A stretch of 35,669 bases of DNA from Bacteroidota bacterium (GTDB lineage Bacteria > Bacteroidota > Bacteroidia > Sphingobacteriales > Sphingobacteriaceae). Below the pieces are notes generated by a model. That model saw only the letters and a list, made by a program, of their open reading frames with translations, was not told the DNA's origin and did no database searches. Positions 28,020-34,968 of this stretch are shown here, piece after piece (position 1 is the first letter of the stretch; the number at the start of each line of letters is the position of its first letter). The stretch spans positions 1 through 35,669 of the forward strand of contig JABDBM010000039.1 of NCBI GenBank assembly GCA_013288685.1. The letters run 5' to 3'. A program made the translations under genes and the position numbers.

Positions 28020-28048
28020 AGTATCCTCAAAACAAGGATACTTTTTTT
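28020..28048 (+). promoter_or_regulatory. Terminator-like hairpin abutting the recN start codon
   Basis: AGTATCCT (28020-28027) pairs with AGGATACT (28035-28042) around a 7-nt loop, and a T-run follows directly up to the recN ATG at 28049. Shape and T-run are those of an intrinsic terminator. In this position it would act as an attenuator or block ribosome access. Confidence 0.6.
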
Positions 28049-29722
28049 ATGCTTCAAAAGCTCAGTATTAGTAATTACGCGTTAATTGATAACCTCGAAA
28101 TTAGTTTCGACGGTGGCTTAAATATACTTACCGGCGAAACAGGGGCGGGTAAATCCATTATCCTGGGGGCGCTTTCGCTGATATTGGGTCAGCGGGCCGA
28201 GGGGCGGTATTTTTTTAATCAGCAAAAAAAATGTGTTATTGAGGGTTCGTTTAAAATCGGCGCTTTTCATTTAAAAAACTTTTTTACTGATAACGACCTC
28301 GACTATGAAGGCGAAACCGTTTTACGCCGCGAAATTTCGGCTGACGGAAAATCGAGAGCTTTTGTTAATGACACACCGGTTAATTTAACCGTATTGAAGG
28401 CCCTGGGCGAAAAACTGATTGATATTCATTCGCAACACGCGACGCTGGAAATCAATGACCCTGAGTTTCAGTTGCTGGTAGTTGATGCCGTTGCCAAACA
28501 TGACGACCTGCTGGGCGATTACCGCTCCAAATTCAGGGCTTACCGCAAATCCATATCTACCCTGCAAAAACTGATCACCGACAGTGATAAAGCCAAAGCG
28601 GACCTGGATTATTTTCAGTTTCAGTTTGATGAACTGGAAAAGGCCAACCTGGCTAATGATAACCAGGAAGAACTGGAACTGGAGTTAAACACGTTAAATA
28701 ACGCCGAAGAGATAAAACGCAATTTAGCCGGCGCCCATTATTTAATGCACGAAGGTGAAACTTCTGCCATTATCCAATTGCGCGAGGCTGTACATCAGCT
28801 ATCGGCTATCGAAAAATTCAACCCGCAATTTGCAGAATTGCACCGCCGTTTAAATAGTGTAATAATTGAAGCGCGCGATATAGCCACCGAAATTGAGACT
28901 ATCGAGGACCGCACCCAAACTAACGAGGTTCGCGCCGAGGAGGTGAACAACCGCTTAAGCCTCATCTATAACCTGCAAAAAAAACACCGGTTAAACACCA
29001 TTGCCGAACTGCTGGATTTGCAAAACGAACTATCCGACAAAATACAACAAGCCGTTTTTGGCGACGAAGCAATTGAAAAGCTGAAACTGCAAATCGCCGC
29101 CGCAAAAAAGGAACTGGAAGAAATTGCGGAGCAACTGTCTGCCAACCGCAAAAAAACCATCCCCGAAATTGAAAACCAGGTAATGACCACACTGGCAGAA
29201 ATGGGCATGACGAGCGCAATTCTAAAACTCGAAATCGCCGCCGCAGGACGTAACTCCCCTTTAGGGGGTTTGGGGGATAATGGTATTGATGAGGTGAAAT
29301 TCTTATTTACCGCCAACAAGGGCCACACTTTATCAGAAATGAGCAAGGTAGCATCGGGCGGTGAGCTTTCACGGCTGATGCTGAGCATCAAATCGCTCAT
29401 CGCGCAAAATACAGCACTGCCTACCATTATTTTTGATGAGATAGACACCGGAGTATCGGGCGAGGTAGCCAACAAAGTAGGCCAAATTATGGAACGGCTG
29501 GCGCAAAACCTGCAGGTAATAACTATAACCCACCTGCCCCAAATTGCCAGCAAGGGCAATAGCCACTATTTCGTTTATAAAGATGAAGAAACTGATAGTA
29601 CCTATACCCGTATTAAACAACTGAATAAACAAGAGCGTATTTTGGAGATTGCTAAGATGCTAAGTGGGGATAAACCAGGTGAAAGCGCTTTGCAGAATGC
29701 GAAGGAGTTGCTGGGATCGTGA
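28049..29722 (+). CDS. recN: DNA repair ATPase RecN
   Basis: This 557-aa SMC-like protein is of normal RecN length. Walker A GETGAGKS is at 29-36 in the N-terminal ATPase half. Two long helical arms (about 160-370) follow, then the C-terminal ATPase half with signature KVASGGELSRLML, Walker B TIIFDEIDTGVSGE and the H-loop ITITHLPQIAS. RecN tethers DNA ends and supports recombinational repair of double-strand breaks. Residues about 402-412 (NSPLGGLGDNG) are encoded by a copy of the G/C-run palindromic repeat also found at 20448-20556. It lies in the segment just before the conserved FLFTANKG. The ORF remains intact, so the insertion appears tolerated. The start directly follows a terminator-like hairpin. 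Confidence 0.96.
   Translation: MLQKLSISNYALIDNLEISFDGGLNILTGETGAGKSIILGALSLILGQRAEGRYFFNQQKKCVIEGSFKIGAFHLKNFFTDNDLDYEGETVLRREISADGKSRAFVNDTPVNLTVLKALGEKLIDIHSQHATLEINDPEFQLLVVDAVAKHDDLLGDYRSKFRAYRKSISTLQKLITDSDKAKADLDYFQFQFDELEKANLANDNQEELELELNTLNNAEEIKRNLAGAHYLMHEGETSAIIQLREAVHQLSAIEKFNPQFAELHRRLNSVIIEARDIATEIETIEDRTQTNEVRAEEVNNRLSLIYNLQKKHRLNTIAELLDLQNELSDKIQQAVFGDEAIEKLKLQIAAAKKELEEIAEQLSANRKKTIPEIENQVMTTLAEMGMTSAILKLEIAAAGRNSPLGGLGDNGIDEVKFLFTANKGHTLSEMSKVASGGELSRLMLSIKSLIAQNTALPTIIFDEIDTGVSGEVANKVGQIMERLAQNLQVITITHLPQIASKGNSHYFVYKDEETDSTYTRIKQLNKQERILEIAKMLSGDKPGESALQNAKELLGS
29252..29278 (+). repeat. G/C-run palindromic repeat inside recN
   Basis: The bases ACTCCCCTTTAGGGGG then TTTGGGGGAT match the complement of 20448-20469 and the copy at 20532-20553 at nearly every position. 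The repeat is read in frame without a stop. Confidence 0.85.
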
Positions 29723-29782
29723 TAATTTCTCTTTTGTCTTCCTAAACCCAACGAGGTATGGCCGGGCTTAAGTCGTTCTATC

Positions 29783-29939
29783 AATCACAATATGTTCTTA
29801 CGGAACATTGCTCCTTGTCGTATGTTATTCTACCAACAAAATGTCCCTCCGGTACATGGCGGGTTTTCGTGCCATAGGCACGTTTTGTTGGTAGCCCAAA
29901 ATGTTGCGACTTGGTGCTCCATCGGAACACATTGTGATT
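29783..29939. repeat. Nested inverted-repeat element
   Basis: Outer arms AATCACAATATGTTC (29783-29797) and GAACACATTGTGATT (29925-29939) match at 14 of 15 positions. Inner arms CTACCAACAAAA (29830-29841) and TTTTGTTGGTAG (29883-29894) are perfect. The total is 157 bp in the 399-bp gap between recN and the TonB-C gene. It contains no gene. The rest of the gap (29940-30121) is AT-rich leader with no clear promoter. Confidence 0.8.
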
Positions 29940-30121
29940 AGCGAATAATTAGAGTAGCACAACAAACGAGATCAAATTCAATATGCCACCGAGGTATTAA
30001 AGTATGATTCTGTAAGGATAGAATTAGGCAAAAGATAATGTATTTTGCCGAGCGCAAAAAAACTATAAGCGTTACAATCACATACAAACCAATCTAAAAC
30101 TATTAATATCCCAATTACAAC

Positions 30122-30874
30122 ATGAAAATAATAGGAATTTCCATTCTATGCTTTTTATATAGCACAACAACATTATTAGCACAAGAAATAGAACCAACTG
30201 TATCGAAGGACACCATTAACCTCATCGGCGTACTATTTACAAGCACCGGAAGCCCTGCCGCAAACGTGCTTGTGCGATCACAAGGAACCTTAAAAGGAGG
30301 CAAAACCGGGGCAATTGCCGTTACCGATGAAAATGGGCAATTTGCATTAAATGGAATAATGCCAAATGATATGCTAACCATCACAGGCGTTCGCTACAGT
30401 AACTTACATTATTATAATAAAGGTAGCAGGCTAATGGTTATTTTTTTACCAGCCGAAACAACTAATGATATCGCTGCTGAAAATCCGATAGAAGTTAAGG
30501 CAAAAAGAATTACTCCGAAAACCACACCTTCTGCGGATGCTTCATCACTTAAAAATCGTCCGGCTTACTATCTGGCAGAACCTGAGTTTCCTGGTGGTAG
30601 CAAAAGGTTTTTAGACTATATTAACAACAGGATTGCCTATCCCGATAAGGCCGTAAAAAACAATATAGAAGGTACAGTTGAAGTGTCGTTTATAGTTGGA
30701 AAGGATGGTCACCTAAATAACTTTATTATTTTAAAAGGAATTGGTTATGATTGCGATAGCGAATTAGTAAAAATAATACAGCAAAGCCCAACCTGGAAAC
30801 CCGCAATTATGAATGGAGTACCAGCTACTGCAACCGTTTCTGTTTCGGTAAAGTTTACGCTAACTGATGACTAA
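30122..30874 (+). CDS. Secreted TonB C-terminal domain protein with carboxypeptidase-regulatory-like domain
   Basis: This 250-aa protein has a signal peptide (MKIIGISILCFLYSTTTLLA, then QEIEP). Residues about 35-110 resemble a shortened CarboxypepD_reg-like beta-sandwich, with NLIGVLFTSTGSPAANVLVR and AVTDENGQFALNGIMPNDML. Residues about 150-250 form a TonB_C domain: EFPGGSKRFLDYINNRIAYP, GTVEVSFIVGKDGHL, and the ending ATVSVSVKFTL. There is no N-terminal membrane anchor with proline-rich linker, so it is not a classical TonB energy transducer. It is probably a periplasmic or surface protein. It stands alone between recN and fabI. Confidence 0.82.
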   Translation: MKIIGISILCFLYSTTTLLAQEIEPTVSKDTINLIGVLFTSTGSPAANVLVRSQGTLKGGKTGAIAVTDENGQFALNGIMPNDMLTITGVRYSNLHYYNKGSRLMVIFLPAETTNDIAAENPIEVKAKRITPKTTPSADASSLKNRPAYYLAEPEFPGGSKRFLDYINNRIAYPDKAVKNNIEGTVEVSFIVGKDGHLNNFIILKGIGYDCDSELVKIIQQSPTWKPAIMNGVPATATVSVSVKFTLTDD

Positions 30875-30889
30875 AGGGTTTTGCAATCT

Positions 30890-30965
30890 CGTCATCACTC
30901 ATAGTGTATATGCATGGCATTTAAGCATGATGACGGGATTGCTTCGTTCTCCGCAATTGACAAAG
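30890..30965. repeat. Degenerate inverted repeat between the TonB-C gene and fabI
   Basis: GCAATCTCGTCATC (about 30883-30896) is complementary at 13 of 14 positions to GATGACGGGATTGC (about 30929-30942). TTCGTTCTCCGCAATTGAC follows, which looks like a decayed second end of another dispersed repeat. Confidence 0.5.
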
Positions 30966-31048
30966 TCTATTTTTCTTCTTGCTTCCTGTCTCTAATAGTC
31001 TTGCCTCCCCGCCTCTTGTTTCTAATTTCATTCTCAACAATAAATATA

Positions 31049-31056
31049 TACCTTTG
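31049..31056 (+). promoter_or_regulatory. -7 element of the fabI promoter
   Basis: TACCTTTG matches the -7 consensus and lies 26 bp before the fabI ATG at 31082. The -33 position reads TTTC instead of TTTG. The site lies inside a longer upstream reading frame, which argues for the later start. Confidence 0.7.
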
Positions 31057-31081
31057 CCTCCACGATAAACAAATTACAAAT

Positions 31082-31894
31082 ATGGCTTATAACTTATTAA
31101 AAGGTAAAAAAGGGATCATTTTTGGGGCCCTGAATGAGCAATCCATAGCATGGAAGGTAGCTCAGCGTGCTGTAGAGGAAGGTGCTGAAATTATTTTGAG
31201 CAACGCTCCTATTGCTTTGCGCATGGGCGAACTGAATAAACTGGCCGAGGAATGTAACGCACCCGTAATTGGTGCAGATGTTAGCAATAACGACGACATT
31301 ACCAACCTTTTCAACAAATCGCAGGAGCATTTTGGCGGCGGTGTCGATTTTATATTGCATTCCATCGGCATGAGTGTTAACTTACGCAAAAACATCCCAT
31401 ACGTAGAAAACAATTACGATTTTACCCATAAAGGTTTAGATATATCGGCACTTAGCTTCCACCGGATTTTATCGACAGCCATGAAAATGGATGCCATTAA
31501 CGAATGGGGATCGGTGTTGGCTTTAAGCTATATCGCAGCGCAACGCGTATTCCCTGATTATAACGATATGGCCGATAACAAAGCCTATTTAGAAAGTATT
31601 GCCCGCAGCTTTGGTTACTATTACGGCACTAAAAAGCATGTACGTATCAATACCGTATCGCAATCGCCAACCCGCACTACTGCCGGTTCTGGTGTTAAAG
31701 GTTTTGACGGTTTTATTAATTATGCCGAAAAAATGAGTCCGCTGGGCAATGCATCAGCCGACCAATGTGCCGATTACTGTGTAACATTGTTTTCTGATCT
31801 CACCAAAATGGTAACCATGCAAAACCTGTTTCATGATGGCGGCTTCTCGTTTACCGGAGTTACCCAGGCAGTTATTGAACAAATGGAGAAATAA
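31082..31894 (+). CDS. fabI: Enoyl-[acyl-carrier-protein] reductase [NADH]
   Basis: This 270-aa protein catalyses the last step of each fatty-acid elongation cycle. It has the FabI-type nucleotide-binding start GKKGIIFGALNEQSIAW and the catalytic set Y150, Y160 and K167 (YNDMADNK, Tyr-x6-Lys), matching Y146/Y156/K163 of E. coli FabI. RINTVSQSPTRTTAGSGVKG and FHDGGFSFTG complete the fold. The start at 31082 (MAYNLLKGKKG) is chosen over an upstream in-frame ATG at 30914. The additional 56 residues would be of low complexity, and the -7 element at 31049 lies within them. A terminator follows the stop codon. Confidence 0.96.
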   Translation: MAYNLLKGKKGIIFGALNEQSIAWKVAQRAVEEGAEIILSNAPIALRMGELNKLAEECNAPVIGADVSNNDDITNLFNKSQEHFGGGVDFILHSIGMSVNLRKNIPYVENNYDFTHKGLDISALSFHRILSTAMKMDAINEWGSVLALSYIAAQRVFPDYNDMADNKAYLESIARSFGYYYGTKKHVRINTVSQSPTRTTAGSGVKGFDGFINYAEKMSPLGNASADQCADYCVTLFSDLTKMVTMQNLFHDGGFSFTGVTQAVIEQMEK

Positions 31895-31895
31895 G

Positions 31896-31930
31896 TCTGA
31901 AGTCTTGAGTCGAAAGTCTTGAGTCATAAA
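31896..31930. repeat. AGTC-type word repeat after fabI
   Basis: GTCTGAAGTCTTGAGTCG followed by AAAGTCTTGAGTC gives successive near-identical words directly after the stop codon. It is the same word type as at 1186-1260 and 6782-6868 but without a second arm. Confidence 0.6.
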
Positions 31931-31934
31931 TATG

Positions 31935-31967
31935 AAAGCCTTTCTGCCTTTGGTGGGAAGGCTTTTT
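31935..31967 (+). terminator. fabI terminator
   Basis: AAAGCCTT pairs with AAGGCTTTT around a 15-nt loop and is followed by T residues. Confidence 0.75.
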
Positions 31968-31988
31968 AGTAGACCGAATTATCCCGCC

Positions 31989-32102
31989 ATGTCATTTCGA
32001 ACGCAGTGAGAAAACTTTACAAAATAACGCCACCATGCATCAACGCCGTGCATAGTCCACTTACATGGCGTTTAAGATTTCTCACTGCGTTCGAAATGAC
32101 AT
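31989..32102. repeat. MITE-like element with perfect 25-bp inverted ends
   Basis: The arm at 31989-32013, beginning ATGTCATTTCGAACGCAGTG, is perfectly complementary to 32078-32102. The centre is 64 bp and itself partly self-complementary (CGCCACCATG/CATGGCG). The total is 114 bp. The ends share the pattern GTCATnnyGArCGCAGyGA with the element at 27828-27930. It lies between the converging fabI and MFS genes. Confidence 0.9.
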
Positions 32103-32113
32103 TTGGGTTTATC

Positions 32114-33394
32114 TTATTCCGCCGCCGGCGTTTGTATCTGCCCCAATGACAACGGCACCAGCTTTTTGGTTTTAAGCCAGGTAATGGTCACAATCAAAAT
32201 CGTCATACTGCCTCCAAATAGCACAGACGGCACGGTTCCCATCAGCGTGGCAGCCGTACCTGATTCAAATGCACCAATTTCATTGGAGGAGCCGATGAAC
32301 ATAGAGTTTACGGCCGAAACGCGCCCCCGCATGTGATCCGGTGTTAGCAGTTGCATAATGGTGCCACGTATAATTACGCTAACACTGTCAAATGCACCTT
32401 CGGTAAACAGAAAGAACAATGAAAGATAAAAACTGCGCGAAAGCCCGAAACAAATAATGGATAGCCCAAAGCCGGTTACCGCTATCAGCAAATTGCGCCA
32501 TGGTTTGCCCATTGGTGAAAACCTCGTCATCACCAGCATGGTTGAAACCGCACCTAACGACGCTGTAGCTTTCATTATCCCAAGTCCTTCTGATCCCACC
32601 TTTAAAATATCATTGGCAAATACGGGCAAAAGGGCAACAGCGCCACCAAAAAAAACCGAGAATAAATCGAGGCTCATGGCCCATATCAACATTTTGCTTT
32701 TAAATACGAAGTGAATCCCTTCCGAAAGGCTTTTCCATATACTTTCCTTAGGCACAAATACAGGCGGGTAAGGCCGCAACAGGTATATTAAAACAATTGA
32801 TATAAGCAGGAAGATCAATATAACACTAAACGCGGCTGTTATGCCATAAAAGCCATAAACTAATCCCCCTGCCGCCGGTCCAAGAATGGATGCAATTTGC
32901 CAGCTGGAACTGCTCCAGGTGCTTCCGTTCGGGTAAATTTCTTTTGGGATGCTGTGCGCGTATATGGTGAAGGTAGCCGGTCCATAAAAAGCACGGGCTA
33001 ATCCGTTCAAAAAAATCATGAAATAAATGATGGGGGCTATCCAGCCTTTGTGTAAGTGTGGCGCCATACTTTTCATGGTTACCGCAAACATTACCAGCGA
33101 GGCAAACATCACCAGGGCCGAAATAGTTAAAAGCATCTTCCGCTTTTCCGATTTATCGGCAACATACCCTCCGTATAGCGCGATACCAATAGCCGGGATG
33201 GCCTCGCAAAGGCCCACAAAACCTAACGCAAAGGCACTTTTTGTTAACTGGTAAATATAAAAGCCAACTACAACGGCCTGCATTTGATAAGCAAATGTAA
33301 ATACAAACCGCATGGCTACATACGCGCGGAAATCTTTATAGCGCAAGGCTGCGAACGAATCTTTTTTGGGTTGACTATCTCCTTCTGCCGACAC
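32114..33394 (-). CDS. MFS transporter (EntS/MFS_3-like)
   Basis: This 426-aa protein has about twelve hydrophobic segments. It starts with a short polar stretch and FAALRYKDFRAYVAMRFVF. The A-like loop YGGYVADKSEKRKML between helices 2 and 3 corresponds to the MFS motif GxxxDRxxRR. The overall look fits the MFS_3/enterobactin-exporter-like family of Bacteroidota. The substrate is unknown. A -7 element TAAATTTG at 33413-33420 (minus strand) lies just before the start codon. It is convergent with fabI and lies downstream of the GT9 gene on the same strand with a 107-bp gap. Confidence 0.9.
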   Translation of the reverse strand: MSAEGDSQPKKDSFAALRYKDFRAYVAMRFVFTFAYQMQAVVVGFYIYQLTKSAFALGFVGLCEAIPAIGIALYGGYVADKSEKRKMLLTISALVMFASLVMFAVTMKSMAPHLHKGWIAPIIYFMIFLNGLARAFYGPATFTIYAHSIPKEIYPNGSTWSSSSWQIASILGPAAGGLVYGFYGITAAFSVILIFLLISIVLIYLLRPYPPVFVPKESIWKSLSEGIHFVFKSKMLIWAMSLDLFSVFFGGAVALLPVFANDILKVGSEGLGIMKATASLGAVSTMLVMTRFSPMGKPWRNLLIAVTGFGLSIICFGLSRSFYLSLFFLFTEGAFDSVSVIIRGTIMQLLTPDHMRGRVSAVNSMFIGSSNEIGAFESGTAATLMGTVPSVLFGGSMTILIVTITWLKTKKLVPLSLGQIQTPAAE

Positions 33395-33412
33395 TGTGGA
33401 TTTTTAAGTGTG

Positions 33413-33420
33413 CAAATTTA
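33413..33420 (-). promoter_or_regulatory. -7 element of the MFS gene promoter
   Basis: Minus-strand TAAATTTG matches TAnnTTTG, 19 bp before the ATG. No clear TTG lies at the expected distance. Confidence 0.5.
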
Positions 33421-33501
33421 ATATTTGCAGGTAATGTACGGTTATAAAAAACTCCATAAGCATGTAAATTTTATATCGACATGCGAATGACAAACAAAAA
33501 A

Positions 33502-34695
33502 TTATGCCGGCACCATTTGTATGATTCCTGCCTCCTGATCTTCGGCCACACTGGGCAATGTTGCCAGTAATGGCAATGTTGCCTGCCATACATTGTCAAC
33601 ACTCACTGCCGAAACGCAGGGAAACGAGTCTCCCGCATTAATCGCAAACTTGCAGGTCCAGTTGCAGTTATAACAAGCCATTTTTTCGGATATACAAACC
33701 GGGTTATGGACTGTTGGAGTCGTGTATGGTGCAAAGCGTTCAAAATGCCCGCCGCCTAAAATACATACCGACTTTGTTTTTGTAGCCGCAGCGATGTGAA
33801 TGGCGCTTGTTTCGTTAGCAATAACCAATGTGGCGTTACCAATTAAATCAATCAATTGCGGTAGCGTTGTTTGTCCTATCAGGTTTTGTACCCGTTCGGG
33901 CGAGAGGTTTTGCATTAAATAATCGCCGGTTTCGGCTTCCTGCTGCCGGCCTGCCAGGTAAATAGTTTGTGAAGTATGTAAGCAAATTAATTTTATCAAC
34001 GCCAAAAACTTCTCTTTTTCCCAGCGGCGCTTGGAAACCCCAGCTCCTGGGAAAACAACAATACCCCCGTTTATAAACTTATTGACAGAAATGTATGGCG
34101 AAGAAACGTTAACCGGACAATTGAGCACTGTCTCAAAAAAAAACGCCGACCGGCTGAATTCAAAATAGCTGCTTGCAGGCAAGGTTAACTTTTGTGTATA
34201 AAATTGGTCAGTTTTTAATTTGTAGCGTGGTACAATTCCTTCGTTATCGCTTTCGAAACCTATAATGTGCCTTCCGGCTGTTAATGCAGCCAGTCCGTCG
34301 GTTATTAGTTGCCGGGTGTACGATGGCTGTAAAACCACGCTATAATTGTTTTTAAACAGCCGCCAGCCCAATTTAAGAGTACTGAGTGGTTGCTCGTACA
34401 GGTCGTTTTTGCGAATAAATATAAAATGGTCAACAAAATCACTGTCGTATTTAAGGGCTATATCCTGCCATAACTCATTGCCTAACAGCGTAATTTTGTA
34501 ATTTTTATACTCTTGGGATGAGCGTAAAACTTCCAGAAAATTCCGGAACAGGATGTAATCACCAATGGCATCGGTTTTGATGACGAGCAGACTATTTTGA
34601 GTTTTACGAAACCGGGCAAGAAATTTAAGCAGCGACGGCAACTTTAGCAGGATAAAACGGGTGGCCCTGAATAAATTTCTGTATTGAATGAACAT
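33502..34695 (-). CDS. Glycosyltransferase family 9 (heptosyltransferase-like)
   Basis: From the ATG at 34695 the product is 397 aa. It has the GT9 N-terminal KTDAIGDYILFRNFLEVLR (nucleotide-fold start) and the C-terminal donor-binding part: VVFPGAGVSKRRWEKEKFLA, LIGQTTLPQLIDLIGNATLV, and NETSAIHIAAATKTKSVCIL with HFERFAPY. The end has a cysteine cluster ACYNCNWTCKF and FPCV that is common in Bacteroidota GT9 proteins. It probably adds a sugar to lipopolysaccharide core or another glycan. An upstream in-frame ATG at 34752 would give 416 aa, but a perfect -7 element (TATATTTG, 34735-34742) lies between the two and favours 34695. It is divergent from the GT2 gene at 34969. Confidence 0.88.
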   Translation of the reverse strand: MFIQYRNLFRATRFILLKLPSLLKFLARFRKTQNSLLVIKTDAIGDYILFRNFLEVLRSSQEYKNYKITLLGNELWQDIALKYDSDFVDHFIFIRKNDLYEQPLSTLKLGWRLFKNNYSVVLQPSYTRQLITDGLAALTAGRHIIGFESDNEGIVPRYKLKTDQFYTQKLTLPASSYFEFSRSAFFFETVLNCPVNVSSPYISVNKFINGGIVVFPGAGVSKRRWEKEKFLALIKLICLHTSQTIYLAGRQQEAETGDYLMQNLSPERVQNLIGQTTLPQLIDLIGNATLVIANETSAIHIAAATKTKSVCILGGGHFERFAPYTTPTVHNPVCISEKMACYNCNWTCKFAINAGDSFPCVSAVSVDNVWQATLPLLATLPSVAEDQEAGIIQMVPA

Positions 34696-34734
34696 ATAAA
34701 CAATTGGGAAGCAATCATTATCCGCTTTACATTG

Positions 34735-34742
34735 CAAATATA
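34735..34742 (-). promoter_or_regulatory. -7 element deciding the GT9 start
   Basis: Minus-strand TATATTTG matches TAnnTTTG exactly. A transcript starting about 7-12 bp downstream would exclude the ATG at 34752 and use the one at 34695. No TTG is seen at the expected -33 position. Confidence 0.5.
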
Positions 34743-34968
34743 AAAATAACAAGGTGTTGTTTCTATCTTAATGTTGCTACCGGGTTGCAACAATTTCGGC
34801 ATCAGCCTTAGGTATTATAAAAACGCGTGGTTGGTAGTAAAATTGTGACCTTTAATTTGACATGCGCGCTGCTTTTTTAATGAAATATTGCGATAGTTTT
34901 GCCATAATGCGTTGCTAACAAAGGTTAGTACTTTGCACCAATGCTTCCATAAATATAAATGCTTCAAT

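Noticed and set aside
30914..31081. A 56-residue N-terminal extension of FabI
   Set aside because: It contains the promoter -7 element and a decayed repeat, and FabI proteins normally start at the MAYNLLKGKKG-like position.
34696..34752. A 19-residue N-terminal extension of the GT9 protein
   Set aside because: A -7 promoter element lies between the two ATGs, and the additional residues (MLFLYLQCKADND...) do not look like a GT9 start.
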